Positions 53,765 through 62,227 of a DNA stretch of 64,000 nt are shown here, in pieces. A program made the position numbers and the translations under genes. Numbering within the stretch: position 1 is the first letter of the stretch; every line of letters starts with the position of its first letter. Under the pieces are notes generated by a model that was given only the letters and a program-made list of their open reading frames with translations, did not search any database and was not told the origin of the DNA. The DNA is from an uncultured Bacteroidales bacterium (GTDB taxonomy: Bacteria; Bacteroidota; Bacteroidia; Bacteroidales; Bacteroidaceae). The DNA lies in NCBI GenBank assembly GCA_902779315.1, contig CACZBC010000001.1, positions 1 to 64,000 on the forward strand. Reading direction: 5' to 3'.

Positions 53765-54011
53765 TACATTTGCCCTGCTTTGTCCACGAAATCCCCCTCG
53801 TTTTCCTGTCTGAAAAGAAATGCCTGTCTTGGCACGAAATCCGGAACCCCCGAAAAACCCCTCTCTTTTGCCTCAGAATCGCTTCAAAATGTCTTCGACG
53901 TGATTTATACCTCCGAGGCAAAAACAGCGCTCTACGATGCCTTAAAACGAGCCGTTAAAATTCTTTGAATTTTATATTACAATCAGTTTGGCGGAATTCG
54001 TGAAGTGAAGG
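53765..54011. other. Gene-free stretch, possible coding remnant
   Basis: No gene supported. A plus-strand open frame ends at 53968 with SLQNVFDVIYTSEAKTALYD and looks somewhat protein-like, but its N terminus lies in the inverted repeat and has no promoter or start context, so it may be a remnant or chance. Confidence 0.4.
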
Positions 54012-54185
54012 TTAATCTGTGTTGTAGTCCTCTATGTGTTCCTGAGCCGTTTCTTCGATGGCTTCTTCGTGGCCAGTCAGGGCTGCAAAAGGGGCGAATT
54101 GAGCAGCTCGCTGAAGCATGGACATCTGCGGATGTTTCTTTGAAACATGATGTGGCAGGTTGATGATATCGTCAAATGCTTTCAT
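54012..54185 (-). CDS. YolD-like partner of a Y-family polymerase
   Basis: 57 residues, read directly from the minus strand: MKAFDDIINLPHHVSKKHPQ, then MSMLQRAAQFAPFAALTGHE and a short acidic end. The DIINLPHHVS...P.MS...RAAQFAPFAALTG pattern is the small protein commonly next to Y-family polymerases in Clostridia (YolD-like). Its start lies 9 bp after the polymerase stop, so it is translated from the same mRNA. It may be a polymerase accessory subunit. Confidence 0.85.
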   Translation of the reverse strand: MKAFDDIINLPHHVSKKHPQMSMLQRAAQFAPFAALTGHEEAIEETAQEHIEDYNTD

Positions 54186-54194
54186 AACTAAGGA

Positions 54195-55607
54195 CTACGC
54201 TTTGTGACCGCCAATTTGTTTGTTTCTCTCTCTCGCCGTTGCGCCTTCGGCATAGCTGGTCCCTTTCAGGATGGCATTCTTGCCAAAACGCTTCTTGATT
54301 TTGATCAGGGCTTCCTGGATTCTGCGCTCTTTCTTCTTGTTTTCCTTCTCTTTGAGGATGGCATCGTAATCGGTGAAAAGGTCGAGCTGAGCAGGGCCGT
54401 TGTCTGCTGCCTCTTGTCTGTTGCCTTCTGCAATGATGTGATTCGTCGATATGTTCAAGCGACGGATTAACAAATCCTTGTTAGCTATTCTGTCGTACAA
54501 CGAGATAACGGCATTGATGATTTCTTTGCTCGAGGAACTGTGGCTGCCCAGATTCGCCGTTCCATGAGCGTGTTTTGGCACAGGTCTGCCGTAATGGTCC
54601 AGCACGACTTCCCCATGATATTTCGATGCGATTTCTGGCCTTGTCAGGCTCTCCCTGTCGTAACTGACGGTCAGGACAAGCTGGTTGGTGACAAGGCGCT
54701 TTTCCACGAGGTCGAGACTGATGGCATCTGCCATTTCCATGACGACATTTCTGGCCTTTTCGAAGGTGTAGGGTTCTGTCAGGACTTGCCCGCTACTCAT
54801 GGAATTCGTCTCTGGTCGGTAGGCTTTGACGAGGTCGATGGTGCAGGGCTCCCACCCCCAAGCATGATCTATGAGCAGCTCGGCATTCACGCCAAAGAGC
54901 TTGTACAGAAGTTCTTCATTGTCAACGGATTGGCGAGCCACTTTCCCCATTGTGTCGAGGCCGTACCTGGCGAGCCTTTCCGCTGTGCCTCGTCCCACAC
55001 GCCAGAAGTCTGTGATGGGGAAGTGGTTCCAGAGCTGCTTCCGATACGCCATTTCGTCGAGCTCGGCAATGCGAACGCCATCCTCGTCTGCGGGCATTTT
55101 CTTCGCCACAATGTCCATCGCGACTTTGGCGAGATACATATTCGTTCCGATGCCTGCAGTAGCTGTGATCCCGGTCTGTTTAAGGACGTCCCGAATCATC
55201 ATGATGGCCAATTCGTGAGCCGTCTTCTTGTAGGTGGCGAGATAATCCGTGACGTCCATGAAGACTTCGTCTATGCTGTAAACGTGAATGTCTTCCGGAG
55301 CGATGTATTTCAGGTAGATATCATAGATTTTGCAGCTCACCTCGATGTATTTCGCCATTCTGGGCGTGGCAATGATGAAATCGACGCCCCGGGCCTTCTG
55401 CTTGACCTCGAAAAGTCTTGCTCGACCTGGGATGCCGAGTTTCTTCAGTGAAGGGGAAACCGCAAGACATATCGTCTTGTCCGTTCTGCTCTCGTCTGCC
55501 ACAACAAGGTTTGCGGCAAGAGGGTCGAGACCTCGTTCCACACATTCCACACTGGCGTAGAACGACTTCAGGTCGATGGCGATATATAGGCGGTTTCCAC
55601 TTTTCAT
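54195..55607 (-). CDS. Y-family DNA polymerase (UmuC/UvrX-like)
   Basis: 470 residues. Palm motifs IAIDLKSFYASVE (Asp12) and YSIDEVFMDV (Asp113, Glu114), a helix-hairpin-helix segment, a little-finger domain and a clamp-binding QLDLF motif near residue 415. It copies damaged DNA. Its shape and the YolD-like neighbour resemble Clostridia enzymes more than Bacteroidetes DinB, which suggests acquisition. The last base of the preceding receptor gene coincides with its first base region (55607), so it is tightly packed downstream of that receptor. Confidence 0.9.
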   Translation of the reverse strand: MKSGNRLYIAIDLKSFYASVECVERGLDPLAANLVVADESRTDKTICLAVSPSLKKLGIPGRARLFEVKQKARGVDFIIATPRMAKYIEVSCKIYDIYLKYIAPEDIHVYSIDEVFMDVTDYLATYKKTAHELAIMMIRDVLKQTGITATAGIGTNMYLAKVAMDIVAKKMPADEDGVRIAELDEMAYRKQLWNHFPITDFWRVGRGTAERLARYGLDTMGKVARQSVDNEELLYKLFGVNAELLIDHAWGWEPCTIDLVKAYRPETNSMSSGQVLTEPYTFEKARNVVMEMADAISLDLVEKRLVTNQLVLTVSYDRESLTRPEIASKYHGEVVLDHYGRPVPKHAHGTANLGSHSSSSKEIINAVISLYDRIANKDLLIRRLNISTNHIIAEGNRQEAADNGPAQLDLFTDYDAILKEKENKKKERRIQEALIKIKKRFGKNAILKGTSYAEGATARERNKQIGGHKA

Positions 55608-57712
55608 TACTTCAGATGAATGTCGATGGGGATGTTGACTTTGACGCAGAAGTTCCTGCCCATAGCCGAGATGCCTTGCCTCCCTGAAATGGCTTCAGTC
55701 TCGACATATTTCAGTCTGGAAAGGTGCGGCTGATAGACTTTGTCGAGGAGGTTCTGGCAGGAGAAGGTGAGCTCGATGCAGTTGTGCCCGAAGATGTGCA
55801 AGTCCATGCCTGCAGAGAGGTTGAAGAGCGTATAGCTTGGGGTAGCCGTCTCAGTACCGTCGAGAGCGTAGAACTTGTCTTGTTTGAGATTGCATTCTGA
55901 ACCAAAGGCAAGGAAAGTACGACGGCAACGGCCTTTTGCGAAGTCTGGGAACTCGTATCGCACATCGCAAGTCCACCTTGGGGCTGGCATCATGGGCAAG
56001 TTCTTGCTCTCTTCAGGCTGGTGAAGTTGGAGGCCTCGAACATAGCTGAAAGCATTCTCGATGTGGAGCGGATTGAAGGGATGGACATCGACAGAAACCT
56101 CTCCACCCATCAGCCTGGCATCTCCCTGACGATATTGGTAGGTTCGGAAGCCGTCAGTTTCGTAGGGAAGACGAGCCAAGAAGATATAGTCGTCAATCCA
56201 ATTGCAGAAGAGTGATGCCTGAAGGTTCACGAAGTGGGATGTGTAGTCCATTCCCAAGTCAATCTGCGTGCTCTTTTCCGCCTTGAGTCCTCCGTTGCCC
56301 AACTCGTATTGTATGCTGCCTTCATGCACGCCATTCGATGAGAGTTCGCTCACTGTGGGAGCTCTGAAACCTCGAGCGGCATTGAGTCGGAGGTTGAGTC
56401 GGTCTGTCACATTCCATACTGCACCCAGGCTCCCAGTAACGCCTGAAAAGTTCTTGCTCAGTTCCTCAAAACGCAGCACTCCATCCTCCAACAGAGAAGA
56501 TGTGTTGAGATGTCTGTTGTCGAAGCGCGCTCCACCAGAGAAGTGCCACTTCTTCCATTCCCATTCTGCCGTAGCAAAGAAGCCGATATCGAAGAGGTGA
56601 TGGTCTGGAATCAGGTATTCTTCGCCCTGATTGACATTCTTTTGCCACATTCCACCAATGCCCGTCGAGAGCTTCCAGTCGTGGGGTAGGGAGTGGAGAT
56701 ACTTGATGTCGTAGTTGACAGTATGCAGCCTCATTGCCAACTCAGGCTCAACCTCCTCCTCGAATTCCCTTCGATAGTTCTGCTGATAACCGATGATGGC
56801 CTTCAAAGTGCCGTCTCCAAAGTACCAGGCATTATCGCTAACGGCCTTAGTATGAAGCACTTTCTGATAGGGCGGCTCTATGCCATAACGCTTTCCGTCG
56901 AAGTCGCTGCCGACAAGTTCACCTTCTGTAATGCCTGGCGTGAAGTTGACTCTTGAGAAGCGAAGCCAGCTGTGTCCCCAATTTCTGTTGATGCCGAGCA
57001 TGCCCTGAACATCGCGTTCCTTGAACCAAGTGCCTGGAACATAACCGTCTGCCTTGTTCTTGTAGGAATGGGCAGCCTTGTCCAGGAAGTGCCAATTCCA
57101 AACGAATCCGTTCAGATTCCCTGCAAAGCCTACATGATAGTCATAGAGTCCGTTGTTCGATTGGTACTGACTGCCCACCTTGACCTGCATCGTGCCCATC
57201 TCCAAAGGGTGTTCTGGATGCAGAATCATCACGCCGGCAATGGCGTCGCTGCCATACATGAGCGAGGCTGGACCTTTCAGAACCTCGACAGAATGGACGC
57301 CTTCCTCGTCCACTTCCAGTCCGTGCTCATCTCCCCATTGCTGCCCTTCCTGACGAATTCCCTGGTCAACAACTACAACCCGATTGTAGCCAAGGCCGCG
57401 AATGACAGGCTTCGAGATGCCGGTTCCTGTGCTTATCTGGGAAAGGCCGGGAAGATAACTTACTGCATCTACCATATTGGTTCCCACGGAGTTATGTAGT
57501 AGTTTTGGTGAGACAACCATGAAGGGCGAAGCCGCATCCTTGAGTCGTTGGATGCCTGCAATACCTTGCACGGTAACTTCGCTCAGGATGGCTTCCTTCA
57601 TCGGACTTATGCTGTCGTCATGGCAATCGCTATGTTCGTGGACATTTTGTGCTGAAATGTGTGGAGAGATTGCCCATAAGCAGACTCCTATATATAAGAT
57701 AATGTGTTTCAT
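55607..57712 (-). CDS. TonB-dependent receptor, ZnuD-like
   Basis: 701 residues from the ATG at 57712 (MKHIILYIGVCLWAISPHIS signal peptide); an upstream in-frame ATG at 57760 would add 16 non-signal residues. The mature start HEHSDCHDDS is His/Cys/Asp-rich, a likely metal-binding lid. Plug motif VIRGLGYNRVVVVDQGIRQEG and SLMYGSDAIAGVMILHPE follow; the barrel ends near VNIPIDIHLK. It resembles the zinc/copper receptor group (ZnuD-like). The upstream Cys/His-rich small protein supports metal uptake. The metal identity is inference. Confidence 0.85.
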   Translation of the reverse strand: MKHIILYIGVCLWAISPHISAQNVHEHSDCHDDSISPMKEAILSEVTVQGIAGIQRLKDAASPFMVVSPKLLHNSVGTNMVDAVSYLPGLSQISTGTGISKPVIRGLGYNRVVVVDQGIRQEGQQWGDEHGLEVDEEGVHSVEVLKGPASLMYGSDAIAGVMILHPEHPLEMGTMQVKVGSQYQSNNGLYDYHVGFAGNLNGFVWNWHFLDKAAHSYKNKADGYVPGTWFKERDVQGMLGINRNWGHSWLRFSRVNFTPGITEGELVGSDFDGKRYGIEPPYQKVLHTKAVSDNAWYFGDGTLKAIIGYQQNYRREFEEEVEPELAMRLHTVNYDIKYLHSLPHDWKLSTGIGGMWQKNVNQGEEYLIPDHHLFDIGFFATAEWEWKKWHFSGGARFDNRHLNTSSLLEDGVLRFEELSKNFSGVTGSLGAVWNVTDRLNLRLNAARGFRAPTVSELSSNGVHEGSIQYELGNGGLKAEKSTQIDLGMDYTSHFVNLQASLFCNWIDDYIFLARLPYETDGFRTYQYRQGDARLMGGEVSVDVHPFNPLHIENAFSYVRGLQLHQPEESKNLPMMPAPRWTCDVRYEFPDFAKGRCRRTFLAFGSECNLKQDKFYALDGTETATPSYTLFNLSAGMDLHIFGHNCIELTFSCQNLLDKVYQPHLSRLKYVETEAISGRQGISAMGRNFCVKVNIPIDIHLK

Positions 57713-57840
57713 TTTGCTTCCATTTAATGCGGATTTCGTGTCCTCCTTCATGCGCAGCACTAAGCGCGACAGTCAGGAAGATTATTTGTTTGCTGGATTT
57801 CTGTTTGAAAAAATTTGGAGAATAATGATGTCTTTGTATT

Positions 57841-58185
57841 TCAAACAGTTGGAGGAGCACGAAGACTGACGAAATCATGCCCGATACGACTGGGAATCTG
57901 GCAGTATTGGACATAAGTGACTTTGCTTTTTGGCTGATAACATAGCAATGGTTTTGTTGCAGTCGAGACATAAGACAATGTCAGTATTTGACACAACAGG
58001 CATTGGTGCGTCCCATCCGAGAACTGCGACAAATGTCCGTGACATTGGTGTTGCACGCATTCTGAACAGGTCGTCTCGCCATATTCGTCTGCATTATGGA
58101 TATGGAGCGACGAGAAGAGGAGCATCGGCAAATATGTCGCCAAAAGCACCCACGCTGCGATATGTCTCTTTGTTATCAGGTTCAC
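57841..58185 (-). CDS. Small Cys/His-rich exported protein (DUF2946-like)
   Basis: 114 residues with one N-terminal hydrophobic segment (AAWVLLATYLPMLLFSSLHIH) followed by a Cys/His cluster: TTCSECVQHQCHGH and HQCLLCQIL. It resembles small DUF2946-type proteins found beside metal TonB receptors. It sits 129 bp upstream of the ZnuD-like receptor on the same strand and is probably cotranscribed. A role in periplasmic metal binding is likely but unproven. Confidence 0.75.
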   Translation of the reverse strand: MNLITKRHIAAWVLLATYLPMLLFSSLHIHNADEYGETTCSECVQHQCHGHLSQFSDGTHQCLLCQILTLSYVSTATKPLLCYQPKSKVTYVQYCQIPSRIGHDFVSLRAPPTV

Positions 58186-58249
58186 AACTGCAAAGTTATG
58201 ACTTCTTTTTTCAAATGAAACTACTTCTTATCCGAAATTCTGAGATGTT

Positions 58250-58882
58250 TTATCCTACGAGTCGCAATATCTGTCTTTCCGTTGCTTCAGGAAGGATTTT
58301 CTTGAACTGCTCGACGAGTTTTTCGAAGGAGGCTTCTGGGGGACAGTCTTTCCTGCAGAAATCCTTTCCACAAAGGGCTTCTGGAGTGTTCAGGAGGGAC
58401 CAGCCCCAGCCATATTCCCTGCCTCGCTTGTCGACGGGATACACGAAATCTTCTGTGACGATATAGGTCGCCATTTCCAACTTGGTGATGTAACCGTCGA
58501 ACTTCGACCTCATTCCCTTTCCGTTGAAGCCGCAGGCCGAACGCAACTCTCTGGTAATCAGGCTCCCAGTAGACCTCAAGGTGTCGAGGATGGTGCCTTC
58601 GATGGAGTCGGGGGAAGGGTGGGGGAATATGCTTCTTCGGTAGTTGCAGAAGTCGGCCCACCATTCCTTGCTGATGAAGCCGGCTTTCTTGTTGAAGAAC
58701 TTTCCGTAGAAGCAGGGCATATCGGTCACAATCTGCCCTTTCCATTTCCATAGCGGCCAATCCCAGCCTCCGTCGTCGAAGACCACATATCGGCAGTCGT
58801 CGTCGACCATCTCTTCGGCCGAGAAGCCTGGGATTCCGCTGTCGAGAAGAGGCAGGAAACCAATCTCGTCGATAAGTTCCAT
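58250..58882 (-). CDS. AlkZ-related winged-helix protein
   Basis: 210 residues from the ATG at 58882 (MELIDEIGFLPLLDSGIPGF). The frame is open upstream but overlaps the rubredoxin gene in another frame, so the shorter start is preferred; a few extra residues from a non-ATG start are possible. Features of AlkZ-related proteins: WPLWKWKGQI, YGKFFNKKAGFISKEWW, ILDTLRSTGSLITRELR and GWGWSLLNTPEALCG. The AlkZ family contains DNA glycosylases for interstrand crosslinks; the activity of this subgroup is not known. It is 31 bp downstream of rubredoxin. Confidence 0.78.
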   Translation of the reverse strand: MELIDEIGFLPLLDSGIPGFSAEEMVDDDCRYVVFDDGGWDWPLWKWKGQIVTDMPCFYGKFFNKKAGFISKEWWADFCNYRRSIFPHPSPDSIEGTILDTLRSTGSLITRELRSACGFNGKGMRSKFDGYITKLEMATYIVTEDFVYPVDKRGREYGWGWSLLNTPEALCGKDFCRKDCPPEASFEKLVEQFKKILPEATERQILRLVG

Positions 58883-58913
58883 CAGCTCTGCTGCAGAGCC
58901 GATGCCGCTTCGT

Positions 58914-59072
58914 TTACTCACTTGCGAACTGGTCTTTGCCAACACCACAAAGCGGGCATTCGAAATCTTCAGGAACTTCTTCCCAAGGTGTGCCGGGAGC
59001 GATGCCCTTTTCGGGTACTCCAACTTCGGGGTCGTATTCCCAACCGCATACTTCACAAACGTACTTTGCCAT
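58914..59072 (-). CDS. Rubredoxin
   Basis: 52 residues read directly from the minus strand: [20 protein letters not shown] and then a [16 protein letters not shown] end. Two CxxC pairs (Cys6/Cys9, Cys39/Cys42) bind one Fe, and the length is standard. It is a small electron carrier, in anaerobes typically for oxygen and peroxide detoxification. It has its own promoter and leads a short operon with the AlkZ-related gene. Confidence 0.95.
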   Translation of the reverse strand: MAKYVCEVCGWEYDPEVGVPEKGIAPGTPWEEVPEDFECPLCGVGKDQFASE

Positions 59073-59119
59073 AGTTTTTTCTGTTTAGAGGGTTTATAAT
59101 CTTTGTTAACTCTGCTCTG

Positions 59120-59127
59120 CAAAGATA
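59120..59127 (-). promoter_or_regulatory. -7 box of the rubredoxin gene
   Basis: TATCTTTG with CAGA after it on the minus strand, about 47 nt before the ATG. Confidence 0.7.
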
Positions 59128-59222
59128 TGAACTTTTCCCATATCCTGCAAATTCTTCCTACAAAAAAAAACTTAAAAAACGATAGGTCTCCAGCAGTCCT
59201 TGATGACGACAAAGGTGAAGTT

Positions 59223-59355
59223 GCCAATCTTCACGTTAGTCATTTGCAATCTTCACGTTAGTCATTTGCAATCTTCACGTTTGATGTTTGCAATCGTAAC
59301 ACTATGCGTTTGCCGTTTTCACACGTTATATTTGCAATCTTCACTGCCTTCGTTT
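59223..59355 (+). repeat. Array H of the 22-bp intergenic repeat (6 units)
   Basis: Units beginning with GC at 59223 (23 bp), 59246, 59268, 59290, 59312 and 59334 (22 bp each). Most are the TTCACGTTAGTC/TTCACGTTTGAT variant; unit 4 is the classic AACACTATGCGTTT. It lies in the divergent gap between rubredoxin and UpxY. Confidence 0.9.
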
Positions 59356-59440
59356 GCCCTTTTAGGCTCTTTTCTTGTGTTTTTTCACTTTTTCTGCATT
59401 TTCTTTTGCCTTTTATGCCTTGTAATTCATAAATAATGTG

Positions 59441-59448
59441 TACCTTTG
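59441..59448 (+). promoter_or_regulatory. -7 box of the capsule locus (UpxY)
   Basis: TACCTTTG, 13 bp before the ATG at 59462, so the leader is only about 6-8 nt. No invertible-promoter repeats are seen around it. Confidence 0.7.
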
Positions 59449-59461
59449 ACGCACGAAATAC

Positions 59462-60109
59462 ATGTCAGAACCAAATCAATGTATCCTCGAAGGTACGTCA
59501 GGGTTATCCACTGACGGCGGCGGAGCCGTACCCGAAACTGCCCTGGAATCTTCTCTCGAAGGGCTGGAAGCGAAGGATGAAAGGCCTTGGTTTGTGCTCT
59601 GGGTTAACTCGAAAGCAGAGAGGTCGGTTCGCGACAACCTTATCGGGAAAGGCCTTGAAGCATTCGTTCCTGTTAGGCAGGAGATACATACTTGGCGCAG
59701 AGGTGAACGCAGAAAGATTGACAAAGTCCTCATCCCTTCCGTTGTCTTCGTTCGGATGGAACAGTCTGACAGAAGGATTGTGGAAGATTGTCCTGGCGTG
59801 AACGCCATGATGCGCGACCCAGCAAGAAAGCGTGAAGGACTGAGCGGATGGGAGACTCTGGCCCGCGTTTCGAACGACGAGATGCACCTCTTCAAGCAGA
59901 TGCTTGGGATGGAAGAAATGGATGTCCAGTTCGCTTCGGCAGATTACTCGGTTGGCGACTATGTCCGCATCAAAGGCTTTAGCGATTCGAGTGGCAAAGC
60001 GCAGATAGTCCGAATCTTCGGCAACAACAAGACCTATGTGGGCGTTCGCGTCAGTTTTCTGGGTTGTGCCTACATGGAAGTTAAGAAAAGCAGAATTGAG
60101 AAACTGTAG
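59462..60109 (+). CDS. UpxY-type NusG-like antiterminator of a capsule locus
   Basis: 215 residues. After an unusual 40-residue N-terminal extension comes a NusG N-terminal domain (about 41-150; RPWFVLWVNSKAERSVRDNL, KVLIPSVVFVRM) and a KOW domain (about 165-205; DYVRIKGFSDSSGKAQIV). In Bacteroidetes, UpxY proteins are the first gene of capsule/exopolysaccharide operons and prevent premature termination in the long leader or operon. Its position before polysaccharide-type genes fits this. Confidence 0.9.
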   Translation: MSEPNQCILEGTSGLSTDGGGAVPETALESSLEGLEAKDERPWFVLWVNSKAERSVRDNLIGKGLEAFVPVRQEIHTWRRGERRKIDKVLIPSVVFVRMEQSDRRIVEDCPGVNAMMRDPARKREGLSGWETLARVSNDEMHLFKQMLGMEEMDVQFASADYSVGDYVRIKGFSDSSGKAQIVRIFGNNKTYVGVRVSFLGCAYMEVKKSRIEKL

Positions 60110-60115
60110 AATTGC

Positions 60116-61963
60116 ATGATTGAAATACAAGAAAAACAAGACTGTGTGGGATGCAATGCTTGTGGTGACATCTGTGCTCATCATGCAATCTCATTCAAGA
60201 ACGACGAAGAAGGCTTCTGGTATCCACTAGTCGACAAAGAGAAATGCACAGATTGCGGCCTTTGCGAAAAGGTTTGTCCCGTCATCAATATTGGGAAGCT
60301 GAAAAAGAACGACTATTCAGAACCGAAGTGTTTTGCAGCCATACATAAGAACTATGAAGTTCGTTTCGACAGCACTTCAGGAGGGTTGTTCTCCGCTTTC
60401 GCCGAGAAGATGTACAAAGATGGCGGATATGTGGGAGGAGCACTCTACGATGAAAACGGAAACGTAAAGCAGTACATCTCTTCAGATAAGACGGATTTGC
60501 CAAAGCTTCGCAGTTCGAAGTATTCTCAAAGCAACTTCGAAGGCTTCTTCAGCAAAGTGCGGGATTTGCTGAAACAGGGCGAGAAAGTGCTCGTTTGTGG
60601 CGGTCCTTGTCAAATGGCAGCCTTGAGAGCTTTCCTCGGATACAAGGATTACGAGAATCTCCTCATTCTCGACTATGTGTGTCGAGGCATCAATTCTCCT
60701 TTGGTCTCGCGAAAGTACAGAGAATCTCTGGAAGCGGAACATCAGTCGAAAATCGTTTACTCCAAAGCGAAGAACAAAGAGTTCGGATGGCGAAACCTTA
60801 CTGGGAAAACCATATTCGCCAATGGTGACATCGTCTATAAAACAGCAGAAAACAACAGGTTCACACACGGCTATCTCATCACAGGTGCTTTCTGTCGGCC
60901 ATCCTGTTACGATTGCAAGTTCAAAGGCTTCCCTCGCATTGCAGACATTTCCTTGGCAGATTTCTGGGGAATCGAAAAGATAAAAGGTGTAGACCAAAGC
61001 CTGGATGACGACATCGGCACATCTCTTGTCCTCATCAACTCGGAAAAGGGAGAACGTTTCTTTGAAGCAATCAAGCCCAAACTCAAGTTTGTGGAGCTCC
61101 CGTATGAAACTGCTCTGGATGGCAATAAAGCACTTGTCGAGTCACTTCCCAAGCCGAAGATAGACAGAGAGAAGTTCTTCGAAGATGTCAACGCAATGAC
61201 CTTCGACAAATTAGCAGACAAATACTTCCCCGACCCCAGAAACTATCAGCATACCTTAAAAGGTCGCCTCAAGAATATATACAGGGTATTCAGGAGGGCA
61301 ATGTTCGAGCCTTCACTTTGGGCAATCAAGCCCAAATTGCAGTTCTTCAAGTATAATTTCTTCCGAAAGAACATTCAAACCAGCATCCCCAATCTGGCTT
61401 ATTTCCGTCCTTCCACTTATTCCGTCATAGATATCAGCAAGTCTGCTAAGGTCGTGCTGAAGGCTCCTTTCTCCATAGGAAACAAACACATAAAAGGTTC
61501 CCGTTTGGAAACGCGATTGATGATTCAAGATGGCGCTCATGTCGAGATAGGCTCAAGGTTTGGCATAATGTCTGGAGGTGATGTCGAAATATTCAAGAAC
61601 GCCACATTCAAAGTGGCAGAAGCGGATTTTACAACACAGGGAGGCTCCAACATCAACTTGACTCTCATCTGCGGAAACAGAATAGAAATCGGATATCATG
61701 TCATGATGGGACGCAACGTGACAATCCGAGACAATAATGGAGGACACTATCTTTCTGTGCAAGGATACAAAGAGTCGCAACCAGTCAAGATAGGCAATCA
61801 TGTATGGCTTTGCGAAGGATGTACCATAATGCCCGGAGCAAAGATAGGCGATGGAGCCATTATTGGTGCGGGTTCTGTTGTATACGGAAAGATTCCGCCA
61901 AACTGTTTGGCTTCGGGAAATCCTGCCCGAGTCATTCAGACAGAAACATATTGGAAATACTAA
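60116..61963 (+). CDS. FrhB-like iron-sulfur oxidoreductase fused to hexapeptide acyltransferase
   Basis: 615 residues. N-terminal 2x[4Fe-4S] ferredoxin (CVGCNACGDIC near 10-20, CTDCGLCEKVC near 44-54), then an FrhB/FdhB-like domain (about 75-370; GGLFSAFAEKM, CGGPCQMAALRAFL, DISLADFWGI). From about 440 to 612 is a left-handed beta-helix acyltransferase (GNHVWLCEGCTIMPGAKIG, PPNCLASGNPARVI). FrhB-like proteins are common in capsule loci, where the reaction is generally unproven, and the two parts are usually separate genes. The start is 6 bp after UpxY. Confidence 0.88.
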   Translation: MIEIQEKQDCVGCNACGDICAHHAISFKNDEEGFWYPLVDKEKCTDCGLCEKVCPVINIGKLKKNDYSEPKCFAAIHKNYEVRFDSTSGGLFSAFAEKMYKDGGYVGGALYDENGNVKQYISSDKTDLPKLRSSKYSQSNFEGFFSKVRDLLKQGEKVLVCGGPCQMAALRAFLGYKDYENLLILDYVCRGINSPLVSRKYRESLEAEHQSKIVYSKAKNKEFGWRNLTGKTIFANGDIVYKTAENNRFTHGYLITGAFCRPSCYDCKFKGFPRIADISLADFWGIEKIKGVDQSLDDDIGTSLVLINSEKGERFFEAIKPKLKFVELPYETALDGNKALVESLPKPKIDREKFFEDVNAMTFDKLADKYFPDPRNYQHTLKGRLKNIYRVFRRAMFEPSLWAIKPKLQFFKYNFFRKNIQTSIPNLAYFRPSTYSVIDISKSAKVVLKAPFSIGNKHIKGSRLETRLMIQDGAHVEIGSRFGIMSGGDVEIFKNATFKVAEADFTTQGGSNINLTLICGNRIEIGYHVMMGRNVTIRDNNGGHYLSVQGYKESQPVKIGNHVWLCEGCTIMPGAKIGDGAIIGAGSVVYGKIPPNCLASGNPARVIQTETYWKY

Positions 61964-61996
61964 ACAAAAAAATACTAATCGATCAAAACTATAACT

Positions 61997-62227
61997 ATGG
62001 AATTAAAAGACTTTATTGAGAATTTTGCAGCACAGTTTGACGACACAGATCAGAGCGAATTCACTCCGGAAACAGAGTTCAAAGCACTCGACGAATGGTC
62101 TTCTTTAACAGCATTAAGCATTATTGCAATGGTCGATGAAGAGTACGATGTTGCTCTCAAAGGCGATGATGTCAAGAAAGCTGAGACAATAGAAGATTTG
62201 TTCAATACCGTTAAGTCAAAGCTTTAA
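61997..62227 (+). CDS. Acyl carrier protein (capsule-locus type)
   Basis: 76 residues with the four-helix ACP pattern. The attachment site is Ser36 in EWSSLTALSII, replacing the usual DSL by SSL, as in ACPs of Bacteroidetes polysaccharide loci. It carries an acyl chain on 4'-phosphopantetheine for the downstream KAS III and SDR. Its stop overlaps the KAS III start (TAATG). Confidence 0.92.
   Translation: MELKDFIENFAAQFDDTDQSEFTPETEFKALDEWSSLTALSIIAMVDEEYDVALKGDDVKKAETIEDLFNTVKSKL

Noticed and set aside
7362-59355. CRISPR arrays as an explanation for the intergenic repeats
   Set aside because: Units are contiguous and degenerate with no spacers, and no cas gene is present.
59356-59461. Invertible promoter upstream of the capsule locus
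   Set aside because: I found no inverted-repeat pair flanking the UpxY promoter and no recombinase gene nearby.
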